A DNA stretch of 64,000 bases from Curtobacterium sp. ZW137 (GCF_003762905.1 NZ_RJKS01000005.1:151999-215998); one strand, 5' to 3'; numbered from the stretch's first letter, positions 46,241 through 58,403 are shown. Numbers and translations: made by a program. Notes: a model not told the origin generated them from the letters alone.

Positions 46241-48727
46241 TCAGTACCCGGCGACGAGCTTGCCGTCCTCGACCTTCAGGTACTCGTAGACATCGAAGGA
46301 GTCCTCGTCGTGACCGGCGTCGCCGAAGAACGACTTGTAGTCGTAGGCGACGACCCCGTCCGACGTGCTCGTCACCTGCACGCTGCCGGAGCCCGAGGTC
46401 TCGACCTTGAGCTCCGGCATCGTCGTGACCCGGTACTTCACGGCGCCGTCGGCGTCGTAGGGGCCGTACCAGGGGCACCCGTCCAGCGCGGAGACGTCGG
46501 TCTTCGCGGCGCACGCGGTGATCTGGTCCGTGACGAACGCCTCCGCGTCCGTCGTGAGCTGCTTCGTGGCCTTCGGCTCGAAGTCGACGTACGGGCTGGT
46601 GGAGGCGCCGACGGACACCGTCTTCGTGCCGCCGGTGAAGTACTTCGACCCGCCGACCTGCACGCTGTAGGTGCCCGGGTACGCCAGCGAGCGGAAGGAA
46701 CCGTCGCTGATCTTCCCGATCCGCTTCCCGCCGACACTCACGGGAGCGCCCTCGAGCGCCGACGCGGCGGTGATCGACACGGTGTCCGCGAGCGGGGTCG
46801 TCACACGCCACTCGTCCTTCACGAGCCAGCTCGTCCCGGTGCGGCGCAGCTCGACCTGGCCGGAGCGGTTCTTGCCGCCCTGCGTGTAGGTGACCGTCGC
46901 GGTGGCGCGGTCCCCGGCGGTGGTGACCCGGCCCACGCGGACGTCGCTCGGGCGGTTCTCCGCGCTCTTCAGGACGGTGGCGTCGAGCATCGCGGCGTCG
47001 TCCGGGACCTCGCTCATGTCCTCGGCCGTGGCGGCGTCACCGCGTGCGATCGCGTCGACGTAGTTCCGGACCGTCGGTGCCGGTCCCCAGACGTTCGCGC
47101 GGAGCACCCCGGTGGTGACGGCGCCCGCGACGATCACGACGACGACGGCACCGCCGGCGATCAGGGACCGGACGAGGACCTTCTTCGCCCGCGGCGACAT
47201 CGGCGCGGCGGCGCTCGCCGACGCCCCGACGAACGGAGCGGACGTCCCGGCACCCCAGCCGGCCGGAGCGCCCTCGGTCGGAGCGCCGACAGCATCAGCG
47301 CCGGCAGCCGCAGCGCCCGCAGCCGCAGCGCCGGCAGCGGCAGCCCCGCCCGCGGCACCGGGCGTGGCCGACCACGACGGCACGGCGACGGCCCGCGGGT
47401 CCGACCCGACGAGCCGTGACGTCACCAGCAGCACGCGACCACCGAGCAGGGGGAGGAGCACCGGCGCGAGGTACCGCGCGACGACCTCGATCGCCCCGCC
47501 CCACAGCGCGAACACGATCGGCGTCCACGGTGCGACGCCCATCGACCCGGTCCCGGAGACGGCGCTCGACCCGGTCGCGCTGTACGAGAACACCCCGGTT
47601 CCGAGCACGAAGAGGACCAGTCCGGCGACGAGCCAGACCGCGGGCGTGACGACCCAGTCGAGCGTCGTGCGTGCCCGGTCGTTGCGGCGGACGGCGAGCG
47701 CGAGTCCCGCGGCGACCGCGGTGACCAGGACGAGGAGCACGACGAGCCAGAGCCAGCCGGAGGACCCGCTGAACACGGACGCGGTCTGCGTGACGCCACC
47801 GGCGCCCGCGACGCCGACCCCGCCGAGGAACCCGAGGGCGACGAGGGCGATCGACAGGTTGCCGATGACGAGCGGGAGCGCGGCGCCCCACGACGGCTGG
47901 GCGACCAGGGCGACCACGATCAGGACGACCGCGACGAGGACGACGACGGCCCCGATCTGGAACACGGCCACCCGGGCGGTGCCGAGGACCCGGGTGGCGA
48001 GCACCCGACCGCGAGCGAGCACCGCGGGGCTCGCGAGGAACGCGGACAGCGCACCGACGACGAACGCGCCGAGGATGCTGCCGACGCCGACGGCGTGCAC
48101 GGCACTGATCGCGACGCCGGACGACGAGGGGAAGCGGATCGCGAGCACGAGGCCGGCGAGCGTGGTGACGGCGGTGAGCACGAGGCCGGTGACGACCGAC
48201 GTGACGACGAGCTGCCAGGTCCCGAGGGCACGGCTGCGGACCCGGCGGGTGAGCACCACCGCGAGGACGACCTGTGCGGCGAGGACCAGCGCGGGGACGA
48301 ACCCGAGCGACGCGGCACCGGAGACCCCGAGCAGCGGGATCGACCCGGCGAGGTGCAGGCGACCGAAGTCGGCGAGGGCGACGAGCTGTGCGGGCGCGCC
48401 GAGCAGCACGCTGACGCCGGAGAGCAGGCTCTGCACGTCCGGTGCGGCGCTGCCGAGCGTCGACCCTGAGTCGGGCAGGGTGGCGCCGCCGATGGACGAG
48501 TCGCCCGAGCCGCCGGCGGCCGCCACGGCCACCGTCAGCAGGAGCGAGATCCCGGCGACGACGTACGCCGCGACCCAGGCACCGACGCCGGCGAGCACGG
48601 CGGCGAGCCAGTCACGGCCCCCGATCGACCGGAGCAGCCGTCCGAACGGATCGCTCGCACCGGAACCGGCAGGACCGGCACCAGAGCCAGGTGCGGGCGG
48701 ACCGGGCACGCCAGGGTTGTCGCTCAC
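46241..48727 (-). CDS. Large multidomain membrane protein, unknown
   Basis: An 828-residue protein. Residues 1-30 are Pro/Gly-rich. About 40-460 holds roughly eight to ten helices. About 475-545 is a repetitive linker rich in Ala and Gly (AAAAGAAAAGAAAAGADAVG), then a membrane helix at about 555-578. The last 250 residues are extracytoplasmic: an NTF2-like segment with VKNYVDAIARGD-like VRNYVDAIARGDAATAEDMS, then beta-rich repeats (VSITAASALEGAPVSVGGKRIGK). The outside part resembles TcaA-type or stalk domains; the identity is not proven. GTG at 48727 with GGAGAGGA 7 nt upstream is preferred over the longer frame. Upstream of corA, same strand. Confidence 0.65.
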   Translation of the reverse strand: MSDNPGVPGPPAPGSGAGPAGSGASDPFGRLLRSIGGRDWLAAVLAGVGAWVAAYVVAGISLLLTVAVAAAGGSGDSSIGGATLPDSGSTLGSAAPDVQSLLSGVSVLLGAPAQLVALADFGRLHLAGSIPLLGVSGAASLGFVPALVLAAQVVLAVVLTRRVRSRALGTWQLVVTSVVTGLVLTAVTTLAGLVLAIRFPSSSGVAISAVHAVGVGSILGAFVVGALSAFLASPAVLARGRVLATRVLGTARVAVFQIGAVVVLVAVVLIVVALVAQPSWGAALPLVIGNLSIALVALGFLGGVGVAGAGGVTQTASVFSGSSGWLWLVVLLVLVTAVAAGLALAVRRNDRARTTLDWVVTPAVWLVAGLVLFVLGTGVFSYSATGSSAVSGTGSMGVAPWTPIVFALWGGAIEVVARYLAPVLLPLLGGRVLLVTSRLVGSDPRAVAVPSWSATPGAAGGAAAAGAAAAGAAAAGADAVGAPTEGAPAGWGAGTSAPFVGASASAAAPMSPRAKKVLVRSLIAGGAVVVVIVAGAVTTGVLRANVWGPAPTVRNYVDAIARGDAATAEDMSEVPDDAAMLDATVLKSAENRPSDVRVGRVTTAGDRATATVTYTQGGKNRSGQVELRRTGTSWLVKDEWRVTTPLADTVSITAASALEGAPVSVGGKRIGKISDGSFRSLAYPGTYSVQVGGSKYFTGGTKTVSVGASTSPYVDFEPKATKQLTTDAEAFVTDQITACAAKTDVSALDGCPWYGPYDADGAVKYRVTTMPELKVETSGSGSVQVTSTSDGVVAYDYKSFFGDAGHDEDSFDVYEYLKVEDGKLVAGY

Positions 48728-48848
48728 GGCGGATTCCTCTCCGGCCGGGCAGCCGCGCACCGCCCTCCGGCACGCTGTGTCCCCCCGACACGGGATGCAG
48801 CATATGGGAAGCCGCGGATCCACCGGGAATCCGCTGTCGGCGCGCTGG

Positions 48849-48854
48849 TAGTTT
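48849..48854 (+). promoter_or_regulatory. -10 hexamer TAGTTT of otsA
   Basis: TAGTTT, 6 nt before the GTG start; leaderless geometry. The divergent gene's promoter is within the preceding 120 bp. Confidence 0.55.
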
Positions 48855-48860
48855 CGACCC

Positions 48861-50445
<1,585 letters not shown>

Positions 50446-50453
<8 letters not shown>

Positions 50454-51243
50454 GACGACCACCAACGTCGACGAGACGACGACCCCAGAGCTCGACACGG
50501 CCCTCGCGGACCTGGCTGCGGCCGACCGCCTGCTGGTCGCGTTGGACTTCGACGGCACCCTGGCGCCGTTCGCGGACGACCCGTCCCAGGTCGGCGCCCT
50601 GCCGGGCAGCTGGGCCGCGGTGCTGACGCTGCAGCGCGCGAAGGACACCGAGGTGGTGCTGGTCTCCGGCCGGCCGCTCGGCAGCCTCGCGCGGGTCACG
50701 CACGCCCCGGACGACATGTCGCTCGTCGGCTCGCACGGTGTTGAGTGGCGCGTCGACGGCCATGACGAAGCCGCGCTGACCGAGGACGAGCAGGCACGGG
50801 TGGCCCGCATCGGTGCCGCCCTCGACGAAGTGGGCGCACGGTTCCCCGGTGTCGTCATCGAGCACAAGCCCGCCGGGCACGGCGTGCACACCCGACGTGT
50901 GAGCGCCGAGGTCGCGGCCGAGGCGAACGCCGCGGCCAGCCAGGCGGCGCACGACGCCGACCCGGACGTCCTCGAGCGTGGCGGCAAGGACATCGTCGAG
51001 TTCGCCGTCCGGCACGTCACGAAGGGCGACGCCATCGCCCGGCTGCGGGACCTCCGTGGCGCGGACGGGGTGTTCTTCGCCGGCGACGACGTCACCGACG
51101 AGGACGCCTTCCGCGTGCTGGGTGCCGGTGACGTCGGCGTGAAGGTGGGGGAGGGCGAGACGCTCGCGGGGTACCGCGTGAGCGATCCTGCGGCCCTGAC
51201 CGATGTCCTGAAGCAGCTCGCCCGCCTGCGGGCCACGCGCTGA
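50446..51243 (+). CDS. otsB: Trehalose-6-phosphate phosphatase (HAD)
   Basis: Removes phosphate from trehalose-6-phosphate. The 265-residue protein has the HAD motif I LLVALDFDGTLAPF (Asp nucleophile and DGT), motif II VVLVSGRPLG, motif III lysine in HVTKGDAI, and motif IV FFAGDDVTDEDAF. GSHGVEWR is the TPP family substrate motif. ATG is preceded by GGGAGG 6 nt upstream. Overlaps the otsA stop, so translation is coupled. Ends 91 bp before ilvD. Confidence 0.95.
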
Positions 51244-51263
51244 GACCCGAGCCGAGCCTCCCG

Positions 51264-51317
51264 TCCGATGATCGGAACCATGCATATGCATGAAGGTGCA
51301 CGATTGGTATCCCAATC
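51264..51317. promoter_or_regulatory. Cluster of three dyads in the ilvD promoter
   Basis: TCCGATGATCGGA (51264-51276), a perfect 14-bp palindrome CATGCATATGCATG (51279-51292), and GATTGG-N4-CCAATC (51302-51317). The last lies just 5 bp upstream of the -10 TAGACT (51323-51328), the place for a repressor. The short region is AT-richer than its surroundings. Confidence 0.6.
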
Positions 51318-51322
51318 GGTCC

Positions 51323-51328
51323 TAGACT
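51323..51328 (+). promoter_or_regulatory. -10 hexamer TAGACT of the ilvD operon
   Basis: TAGACT, 6 nt before the ilvD ATG; leaderless geometry, which rules out a classical leader-peptide attenuator before ilvD. Confidence 0.55.
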
Positions 51329-51334
51329 CGCTCC

Positions 51335-53029
51335 ATGCCTGATATCGACGTCAAGCCGCGTAGCCGAGTCGTCACCGACGGGATCGAAGCAACCACCTCG
51401 CGTGGCATGCTGCGCGCCGTCGGGATGGGGGACGAGGACTGGGAGAAGCCGCAGATCGGCATCGCCTCGTCCTGGAACGAGATCACCCCCTGCAACCTGA
51501 GCCTCGACCGGCTCGCCCAGGGCGCCAAGGAAGGCGTCCACGGCGGTGGCGGGTACCCGCTCCAGTTCGGCACCATCTCCGTCTCGGACGGCATCTCGAT
51601 GGGCCACGAGGGCATGCACTTCTCCCTCGTCTCGCGCGAGGTCATCGCGGACAGCGTCGAGACCGTCGTCAACGCGGAGCGCCTCGACGGCACCGTGCTG
51701 CTCGCCGGCTGCGACAAGTCGCTCCCCGGCATGCTCATGGCCGCCGCGCGTCTCGACCTCGCGAGCGTCTTCCTCTACGCGGGCTCGGTCATGCCGGGCT
51801 ACGTGAAGCAGGCCGACGGCACGATGAAGGAAGTCACAATCATCGACTCCTTCGAGGGCGTCGGCGCCTGCAAGGCCGGCACCATGAGCGAGGAAGAGCT
51901 CAAGAAGATCGAGTGTGCGATCGTCCCCGGCGAAGGCGCCTGTGGCGGGATGTACACCGCGAACACGATGGCGTCGGTCGCCGAAGCACTCGGGATGTCG
52001 CTCCCGGGCTCGGCCGCGCCGCCCAGCGCCGACCGCCGCCGCGACTACTACGCGCACCGCTCCGGCGAGGCCGTGGTGAACATGCTCAAGCACGGCATCA
52101 CCGCGCGCCAGATCCTGACGAAGGAGGCGTTCGAGAACGCGATCGCCGTCGCGATGGCCCTCGGAGGCTCCACCAACGTCGTCCTGCACCTGCTGGCGAT
52201 CGCGCACGAGGCCGAGGTCGAGCTGGACCTCGACGACTTCAACCGCATCGGCTCCAAGGTCCCGCACCTGGCCGACATGAAGCCGTTCGGCAAGTACGTC
52301 ATGGTCGACGTCGACCGCAACGGCGGCATCCCGGTGATCATGAAGGCGCTGCTCGACGCCGGGCTCCTGCACGGCGAGTGCATGACCGTCACGGGCAAGA
52401 CCGTCGCCGAGAACCTGGCCGAGATCGACCCGCCGGAGCTCGACGGCGAGGTCTTCCGCAAGCTCGACAACCCGATCCACGAGACCGGTGGCCTGACGAT
52501 CCTGCAGGGCTCGTTCGCACCAGAGGGTGCCGTCGTGAAGACCGCGGGCTTCGACGCCTCGGTGTTCGAGGGCCCCGCGCGGGTGTTCGACCGCGAGCGC
52601 TCCGCCATGGACGCCCTCACCGAGGGTCGGATCCAGAAGGGCGACGTCGTCGTCATCCGGTACGAGGGCCCGAAGGGCGGCCCGGGCATGCGCGAGATGC
52701 TCGCCATCACGGCGGCCATCAAGGGCGCGGGTCTCGGCAAGGATGTACTACTGTTGACCGACGGCAGATTCTCAGGCGGCACAACCGGCCTGTGCATCGG
52801 CCACATCGCACCGGAAGCAGTGGACGCAGGTCCAGTTGCCTTCGTGCGCGATGGCGACCGCATCCGTGTCGACATCGCGGCTCGCACGCTCGACCTACTG
52901 GTCGACCCTGCCGAGCTGGAATCCCGCCGTGACGGCTGGGAACCGCTGCCCCCGCGCTACACCCGCGGAGTCCTCGCGAAGTACGCCAAGCTCGTCCAGT
53001 CCGCCGCCAAGGGCGCGGTCACGGGCTAG
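51335..53029 (+). CDS. ilvD: Dihydroxy-acid dehydratase
   Basis: Converts dihydroxy-acids to 2-oxo acids in valine, isoleucine, leucine and pantothenate synthesis; contains an Fe-S cluster. The 564-residue protein has [34 protein letters not shown] and [19 protein letters not shown], which supply the cluster cysteines. [14 protein letters not shown] and [21 protein letters not shown] are active-site stretches. First gene of ilvD-ilvB-ilvN-ilvC. The block around 52740-52925 uses codons (CTA, TTG, AGA, TCA, ACA, GTA, GCA) almost absent elsewhere in the gene, suggesting a recombined patch. Confidence 0.97.
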   Translation: MPDIDVKPRSRVVTDGIEATTSRGMLRAVGMGDEDWEKPQIGIASSWNEITPCNLSLDRLAQGAKEGVHGGGGYPLQFGTISVSDGISMGHEGMHFSLVSREVIADSVETVVNAERLDGTVLLAGCDKSLPGMLMAAARLDLASVFLYAGSVMPGYVKQADGTMKEVTIIDSFEGVGACKAGTMSEEELKKIECAIVPGEGACGGMYTANTMASVAEALGMSLPGSAAPPSADRRRDYYAHRSGEAVVNMLKHGITARQILTKEAFENAIAVAMALGGSTNVVLHLLAIAHEAEVELDLDDFNRIGSKVPHLADMKPFGKYVMVDVDRNGGIPVIMKALLDAGLLHGECMTVTGKTVAENLAEIDPPELDGEVFRKLDNPIHETGGLTILQGSFAPEGAVVKTAGFDASVFEGPARVFDRERSAMDALTEGRIQKGDVVVIRYEGPKGGPGMREMLAITAAIKGAGLGKDVLLLTDGRFSGGTTGLCIGHIAPEAVDAGPVAFVRDGDRIRVDIAARTLDLLVDPAELESRRDGWEPLPPRYTRGVLAKYAKLVQSAAKGAVTG

Positions 53030-53076
53030 CGTTCGACACCCGCACCACCGCCATCTCGTAAGGCAAGGAACCCTTC

Positions 53077-54900
53077 ATGCCCACGGAAGCCACACCGCTG
53101 TCCGCGGCCACCGGAGCACGTCGATCGCCGGAGGTCCTGACCGGCTCGGGAGCCGTCCTGCGGACGCTCGAGCACCTCGGGATCACCGACGTCTTCGGCC
53201 TGCCCGGCGGCGCGATCATCCCCTTCTACGACGAGCTCATGGCGTCGACGACCATCCGGCACATCCTGGTCCGGCACGAGCAGGGCGCCGGCCACGCGGC
53301 CGAGGGCTACGCGTCCGCGTCCGGCAAGGTCGGCGTCGCGATCGCCACGTCCGGCCCCGGTGCCACGAACCTCGTCACCGCGATCGCCGACGCCTACATG
53401 GACTCGGTCCCGTTCATCGCGATCACCGGCCAGGTGTTCTCCACACTGATGGGCACCGACGCCTTCCAGGAAGCGGACATCGTCGGCATCACGATGCCGA
53501 TCACGAAGCACTCGTTCCTGGTGACCGACCCCGCCGACGTCCCCGCGACGCTCGCCGCCGCGCACCTGATCGCGACGACGGGCCGCCCGGGCCCGGTGCT
53601 CGTCGACATCACCAAGGACGCGCAGCAGAAGTCGGCGCCGTACGTCTGGCCGCCGAAGGTCGACCTGCCCGGCTACCGTCCGGTGACCAAGGCACACGGC
53701 AAGCAGATCACCGCGGCCGCCCAGCTCCTCGCGGAGTCGAACCGTCCGGTGCTCTACGTCGGCGGCGGCGTCATCCGCTCCCGCGCGACCGCCGAGCTCA
53801 TCGCCTTCGCCGAGGCCACCGGCGCCCCGGTCGTGACGACGCTGATGGCCCGCGGCGCGTTCCCGGACTCGCACCAGCAGCACCTCGGGATGCCCGGCAT
53901 GCACGGCACCGTGCCCGCGGTCCTCGGGCTGCAGGAGAGCGACCTCATCATCGCCCTCGGCGCCCGCTTCGACGACCGCGTCACCGGCAAGGTGGACGAG
54001 TTCGCGCCCGACGCCAAGGTCGTGCACGTCGACATCGACCCGGCGGAGATCTCCAAGATCCGCTTCGCCGACGTCCCGATCGTGGGCGACGCGAAGGACG
54101 TGCTGGTCGACCTCCTCGACGCCTGGAAGGGGATCCCCACGGACTCCCGCGCGAGCATCGCCAGCTGGTGGACCCGGCTCGAGCAGGTCCGTGCGGACTT
54201 CCCGCTCGGCTTCGCCCCGCCGCAGGACGGACTGCTGGCACCGCAGGCGATCATCAGCCGCATCGGTGAGCTCACCGGCCCCGAGGCGATCTACGCCTCC
54301 GGTGTCGGGCAGCACCAGATGTGGTCGGCGCAGTTCATCAAGTACGAGCGCCCGAACGCGTGGCTGAACTCCGGCGGCGCCGGCACCATGGGCTACTCGG
54401 TCCCCGCTGCCATGGGCGCCAAGGTCGCCGAACCGGACCGTGTGGTCTGGGCGATCGACGGCGACGGGTGCTTCCAGATGACGAACCAGGAGCTCGCGAC
54501 CTGTGTCATCAACGACATCCCGATCAAGGTCGCGATCATCAACAACTCCTCGCTCGGCATGGTGCGCCAGTGGCAGACGCTGTTCTACGACGGCCGTCAC
54601 TCGTTCACCGACCTCGAGACCGGCCACTCCTCGCGCCGTGTCCCCGACTTCGTGAAGCTCGCCGAGGCGTACGGCGCCCTCGGCATCCGCGTCGAGAAGG
54701 AGGACGAGGTCGACGCCGCGATCCAGCTCGCCCTCGCCACCAACGACCGTCCGGTCGTCATCGACTTCGTCGTGAGCCGTGACTCGATGGTCTGGCCGAT
54801 GGTCCCGCAGGGGGTCAGCAACTCGTCCATCGAGTACGCCCAGACGATCGCACCCACCTGGGACGACGAAGACGCCGACATGACGGGGGAAACCGCATGA
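53077..54900 (+). CDS. ilvB: Acetolactate synthase large subunit
   Basis: TPP-dependent condensation of pyruvate (or pyruvate with 2-oxobutyrate), the first common step to valine, leucine and isoleucine. The 607-residue protein has the catalytic glutamate in [32 protein letters not shown], a central FAD-associated domain, and the TPP-binding [18 protein letters not shown]...[17 protein letters not shown] 6 nt before the ATG. 47 bp after ilvD; ATGA overlap with ilvN, so the subunits are made together. Confidence 0.97.
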   Translation: MPTEATPLSAATGARRSPEVLTGSGAVLRTLEHLGITDVFGLPGGAIIPFYDELMASTTIRHILVRHEQGAGHAAEGYASASGKVGVAIATSGPGATNLVTAIADAYMDSVPFIAITGQVFSTLMGTDAFQEADIVGITMPITKHSFLVTDPADVPATLAAAHLIATTGRPGPVLVDITKDAQQKSAPYVWPPKVDLPGYRPVTKAHGKQITAAAQLLAESNRPVLYVGGGVIRSRATAELIAFAEATGAPVVTTLMARGAFPDSHQQHLGMPGMHGTVPAVLGLQESDLIIALGARFDDRVTGKVDEFAPDAKVVHVDIDPAEISKIRFADVPIVGDAKDVLVDLLDAWKGIPTDSRASIASWWTRLEQVRADFPLGFAPPQDGLLAPQAIISRIGELTGPEAIYASGVGQHQMWSAQFIKYERPNAWLNSGGAGTMGYSVPAAMGAKVAEPDRVVWAIDGDGCFQMTNQELATCVINDIPIKVAIINNSSLGMVRQWQTLFYDGRHSFTDLETGHSSRRVPDFVKLAEAYGALGIRVEKEDEVDAAIQLALATNDRPVVIDFVVSRDSMVWPMVPQGVSNSSIEYAQTIAPTWDDEDADMTGETA

Positions 54901-55397
54901 GCCACGTCCTCTCCCTCCTCGTCGAGGACAAGCCGGGCCTCCTGACCCGTGTCGCCGGGCTCTTCGCCCGACGCGGCTTCAACATCGAGTCGCTCGCCGT
55001 GGGCAACACCGAGGTCGCGGGACTGTCCCGCATCACGGTCGTCGTCGACGTCGAGGACCTGCCGCTCGAACAGGTGACCAAGCAGCTCAACAAGCTCGTC
55101 AACGTCATCAAGATCGTCGAACTCGACTTCTCGCAGTCGGTCCAGCGCGAGCACATGCTCGTGAAGGTCCGTGTCGACAACCAGACGCGCTCGGCCGTGC
55201 TCGAAGCAGTGAACCTGTTCCGCGCCCAGGTCGTCGACGTCGCGAACGACTCGCTCATCGTCGAGGTGACCGGCGACCCCGGCAAGATCCAGGCGATCCT
55301 CCGCGTGCTCGAGCCCTACGGCATCAAGGAGCTGGCGCGCGCCGGCCTCCTCGGTGTGGGCCGCGGACCCAAGAGCATCACCGACCGGGTGCGCTGA
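54897..55397 (+). CDS. ilvN: Acetolactate synthase regulatory subunit
   Basis: The small subunit that activates IlvB and confers valine feedback inhibition. The 166-residue length and N-terminal ACT domain ([34 protein letters not shown]) are typical of the IlvH/IlvN family. The C-terminal domain begins about residue 80 ([20 protein letters not shown]). Its start overlaps the ilvB stop. The symbol ilvH is used interchangeably for such genes. Confidence 0.96.
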   Translation: MSHVLSLLVEDKPGLLTRVAGLFARRGFNIESLAVGNTEVAGLSRITVVVDVEDLPLEQVTKQLNKLVNVIKIVELDFSQSVQREHMLVKVRVDNQTRSAVLEAVNLFRAQVVDVANDSLIVEVTGDPGKIQAILRVLEPYGIKELARAGLLGVGRGPKSITDRVR

Positions 55398-55443
55398 GCG
55401 CCACCCGGCTCCGAACGAACCACTACCAAGGAGATCACGCACC

Positions 55444-56469
55444 GTGACTGACATCGTGTACGACGCCGACGCCGACCTGTCCCTCATCCAGGCCAAGAAG
55501 GTCGCGGTCATCGGCTACGGCTCGCAGGGCCACGCCCACGCCCTCAACCTCCGCGACTCCGGCGTCGAGGTCAAGATCGGCCTCAAGGAGGGCTCGAAGA
55601 GCCGCCAGAAGGCCGAAGAGGCCGGCTTCGAGGTGCTCACGCCCGCCGAGGTCACCAAGTGGGCCGACGTCGTCGTGATCCTCGCGCCGGACCAGGTCCA
55701 GCGCATCGTCTACAAGGACGACATCGAGCCGAACCTCAAGCAGGGCGCGACGCTCGTCTTCGGACACGGCTTCAACATCCGCTACGGCTACATCGAGGCG
55801 CCCGCCGGTGTCGACGTGTCCCTCGTCGCACCGAAGGGCCCTGGCCACACCGTGCGCCGCGAGTACGAGGCCGGCCGTGGCGTCCCCGTGATCGTCGCCG
55901 TCGAGGTCGACGCGTCCGGCAGCGCATGGGACCTCGCCTGGTCCTACTCCAAGGCGATCGGTGGCCTCCGCTCCGGCGGCATCAAGACCACCTTCACCGA
56001 GGAGACCGAGACCGACCTGTTCGGTGAGCAGGCCGTCCTCTGCGGTGGCACGTCGCAGCTCATCCAGTACGGCTTCGAGACCCTGGTCGAGGCGGGCTAC
56101 CAGCCGCAGATCGCCTACTTCGAGGTGCTCCACGAGCTCAAGCTGATCGTCGACCTGATCTGGGAGGGCGGCCTCACCAAGCAGCGCTGGTCGATCTCCG
56201 ACACGGCCGAGTTCGGTGACTACGTCTCCGGCCCCCGCGTGATCTCGCCGGAGGTGAAGGAGAACATGAAGGCCGTGCTCGCCGACATCCAGGACGGCAC
56301 CTTCGCGAAGCGCTTCATCGACGACCAGGACGCCGGTGCTCCGGAGTTCAAGGCGCTGCGCGAGAAGGGCGAGGGCCACCCGATCGAGGCCACCGGCCGC
56401 GAGCTCCGCAAGCTCTTCGCGTGGAAGCAGTCGGACTCGGACTACGTCGACGGTTCCGCCGCGCGGTAG
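55444..56469 (+). CDS. ilvC: Ketol-acid reductoisomerase (class I)
   Basis: Isomerises and reduces acetolactate with NADPH and magnesium. The 341-residue length marks the short class I form. The Rossmann motif is [19 protein letters not shown], with KEGSKSR after it, giving NADPH preference. [18 protein letters not shown], then [11 protein letters not shown] and the magnesium ligands in [14 protein letters not shown] complete the site. GTG start has AAGGAG 10 nt upstream. Last gene of the ilvDBNC operon. Confidence 0.97.
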   Translation: MTDIVYDADADLSLIQAKKVAVIGYGSQGHAHALNLRDSGVEVKIGLKEGSKSRQKAEEAGFEVLTPAEVTKWADVVVILAPDQVQRIVYKDDIEPNLKQGATLVFGHGFNIRYGYIEAPAGVDVSLVAPKGPGHTVRREYEAGRGVPVIVAVEVDASGSAWDLAWSYSKAIGGLRSGGIKTTFTEETETDLFGEQAVLCGGTSQLIQYGFETLVEAGYQPQIAYFEVLHELKLIVDLIWEGGLTKQRWSISDTAEFGDYVSGPRVISPEVKENMKAVLADIQDGTFAKRFIDDQDAGAPEFKALREKGEGHPIEATGRELRKLFAWKQSDSDYVDGSAAR

Positions 56470-56495
56470 TCTTCCCCAGACCACTCGACGACGAG

Positions 56496-56523
56496 GCGGC
56501 GGTGTGCACCCGTGCACCGCCGC
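56496..56523 (+). terminator. Terminator after ilvC
   Basis: GCGGCGGTG and CACCGCCGC, a 9-bp stem with a 10-nt loop, 26 bp past the ilvC stop and followed by TTCTCG. Confidence 0.6.
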
Positions 56524-56682
56524 TTCTCGATGTGACCCGAACGACATGAACCATCTCTTCACCACCCCCGACGCCGCGGACCGGCGTCCCTCCGGCGACC
56601 CCCGGGGCGTTGCACGACAGGCGTCGCGCGCACCGCTCACGACGTGGCAGAACCGTACCGATCGGCATGGGATGATCATCGG

Positions 56683-57873
56683 ATGGCGGTGACGAAGCGA
56701 GCGGTCCACATCGGCGCCGGCAAGATCGGGCGCGGCTTCGTGGGCCAGTTCCTCGTGGCGAGCGGCTACGAGCTGACCTTCGTCGACGTCGACGAACGTG
56801 TGGTCGCGGCACTCAACGAAGCCGGCAAGTTCGTCGTGCACGAAGTCGGTGACATGCCCGTCGAGCACCTGGTCTACGGGTTCAGCGCGCTGAGCAGCAA
56901 GACCGACCGTGAACGCGTCATCCAGGCCATCGCGGAAGCCGACGTCGTCACCACCGCGGTCGGTGCACGCACGCTGCCGCTGGTGGCCCCGGTGATCGCG
57001 GAGGGCCTCGCAGCCCGCCCGCTCGAGCGCGGCGACGTCACGATCGTGGCGTGCGAGAACGCCTACAACGCGACGGACTCGCTGCACGCCAGCATCCGCC
57101 GCGCCCCCATCCTCGAAGACCGGGACATCGCCGCGGTCTTCGCGAACTGCGCGATCGACCGCATCGTCCCGGACCAGTCCGGCGTCCTCGGCCAGTCCGG
57201 CGGCCTCGACGTGGTCCTCGAGCCCTTCTACGAGTGGGTCATCGAGCGAACGCCGTTCGCGTCCTCCGATGCCGAGCCGCCGGAGATCGACGGCGTGACG
57301 TGGGTCGACGACCTGCAGCCCTTCGTCGAGCGGAAGCTCTACACGGTGAACACCGCCCACGCGACGGCCGCCTACCACGGCTACGTCCGCGGGATCCGGC
57401 TCATCCGCGAAGCCCTCGAGGACACCGCCGTCCGCGCCGAGGTGGACGGCGTCCTGGCGGAGACCACCGAGCTCCTCATCGCCAAGCACGGCTTCGACCC
57501 GGACGAGCACGCGCGCTACGTCGCCGCGAACCTGTCCCGCATCGCGAACCCGCACCTGCCGGACACCACCGTCCGCGTCGGCCGGAACCCGCTCAGGAAG
57601 CTCGGCCGGCGGGAACGCTTCGTCGGCCCGGCCGCGCAGCTCGCCGAACGCGGGATGCCCGTCGAGCACCTCGTCGGCGCGATCCGCGTGGCCCTCGCCT
57701 TCGACGACCAGGACGACCCCGAGTCGATCGAGCTGCACGCGCTGCTCCGCTCCGGCGCGACCGCACACGCGCTCACCGAGATCCTCACCGGACTCATGGA
57801 GAGCCACCCGCTGTTCCCGGCGGTCCGCGACGTCGTCGCCGAGGTCCTCGAGTCCCAGGCCGCCGACGCCTGA
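56683..57873 (+). CDS. mtlD: Mannitol-1-phosphate 5-dehydrogenase-like protein
   Basis: Oxidises mannitol-1-phosphate to fructose-6-phosphate with NAD. The 396-residue protein starts AVHIGAGKIGRGFVGQFL, the NAD-binding loop of the polyol-specific long-chain dehydrogenase family. ACENAYNATDSL and NCAIDRIVPDQ fit the family. KLYTVNTAHATAAYHGYVRG (in parts) holds the catalytic lysine region. No mannitol PTS gene is adjacent, so its source of mannitol phosphate is outside the window. GATGAT 6 nt before the ATG could be the -10. Confidence 0.9.
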   Translation: MAVTKRAVHIGAGKIGRGFVGQFLVASGYELTFVDVDERVVAALNEAGKFVVHEVGDMPVEHLVYGFSALSSKTDRERVIQAIAEADVVTTAVGARTLPLVAPVIAEGLAARPLERGDVTIVACENAYNATDSLHASIRRAPILEDRDIAAVFANCAIDRIVPDQSGVLGQSGGLDVVLEPFYEWVIERTPFASSDAEPPEIDGVTWVDDLQPFVERKLYTVNTAHATAAYHGYVRGIRLIREALEDTAVRAEVDGVLAETTELLIAKHGFDPDEHARYVAANLSRIANPHLPDTTVRVGRNPLRKLGRRERFVGPAAQLAERGMPVEHLVGAIRVALAFDDQDDPESIELHALLRSGATAHALTEILTGLMESHPLFPAVRDVVAEVLESQAADA

Positions 57874-57925
57874 GCCGCGTCGACGCCTGAGCGACCTCGC
57901 GGTCTCGCGTCGCGCCGTGCTCTCG

Positions 57926-57931
57926 TAGAAT
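57926..57931 (+). promoter_or_regulatory. -10 hexamer TAGAAT
   Basis: TAGAAT, 7 nt before the ATG at 57939; leaderless geometry. Confidence 0.55.
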
Positions 57932-57938
57932 CGAGGGC

Positions 57939-58403
57939 ATGACCCCGGCACCTCCCGCACACGACGGCGCCGCGGCGTCCCCGCCGGACGGCGCGGTCGA
58001 CCACGACGACGAAGCCGCCCTCTCCTGGGACGACGCGGACGACGCCACCCACGTCGACGCCGCCCACAACCCCGTCCGGGTGAAGGCGCGCCGCGAGCAC
58101 GACACCGAAGAGCCGCTCGGCTCCGGGGCGCTCGTCGGCATGGGCGTCTTCGGCGGCGTCTACCTCCTCTACACGGTGGCCTGGCTCGTCAGCGCGAGCC
58201 TCCTGACGGTCACCGGCACCGGCGTAGCGAGCATCGTGTCGGAGATCATGCGCGTCCTCGCGATCATGGCCCCGGCGTTCTGGTTCGCCGCGACCCTCTG
58301 GCTCGGGCAGGGCACCCGCAACCGCACCAAGTTCATCTGGCTGCTGGTGGGCGCGGTCGTCCTCATCCCGTGGCCCTTCATCCTCACCAGGAGCTTCGGG
58401 TGA
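57939..58403 (+). CDS. Membrane protein of unknown function (pair member 1)
   Basis: A 154-residue protein with a 65-residue polar, acidic N-terminus (AHDGAAASPPDGAVDHDDEA then VRVKARREHDTEEPL), followed by three hydrophobic segments (about 68-92, 98-122 and 130-148). Family not recognised; the disordered acidic N-terminus and C-terminal helices are typical of uncharacterised actinobacterial membrane proteins. The stop overlaps the next gene start (GTGA), so they form a pair. Confidence 0.65.
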   Translation: MTPAPPAHDGAAASPPDGAVDHDDEAALSWDDADDATHVDAAHNPVRVKARREHDTEEPLGSGALVGMGVFGGVYLLYTVAWLVSASLLTVTGTGVASIVSEIMRVLAIMAPAFWFAATLWLGQGTRNRTKFIWLLVGAVVLIPWPFILTRSFG

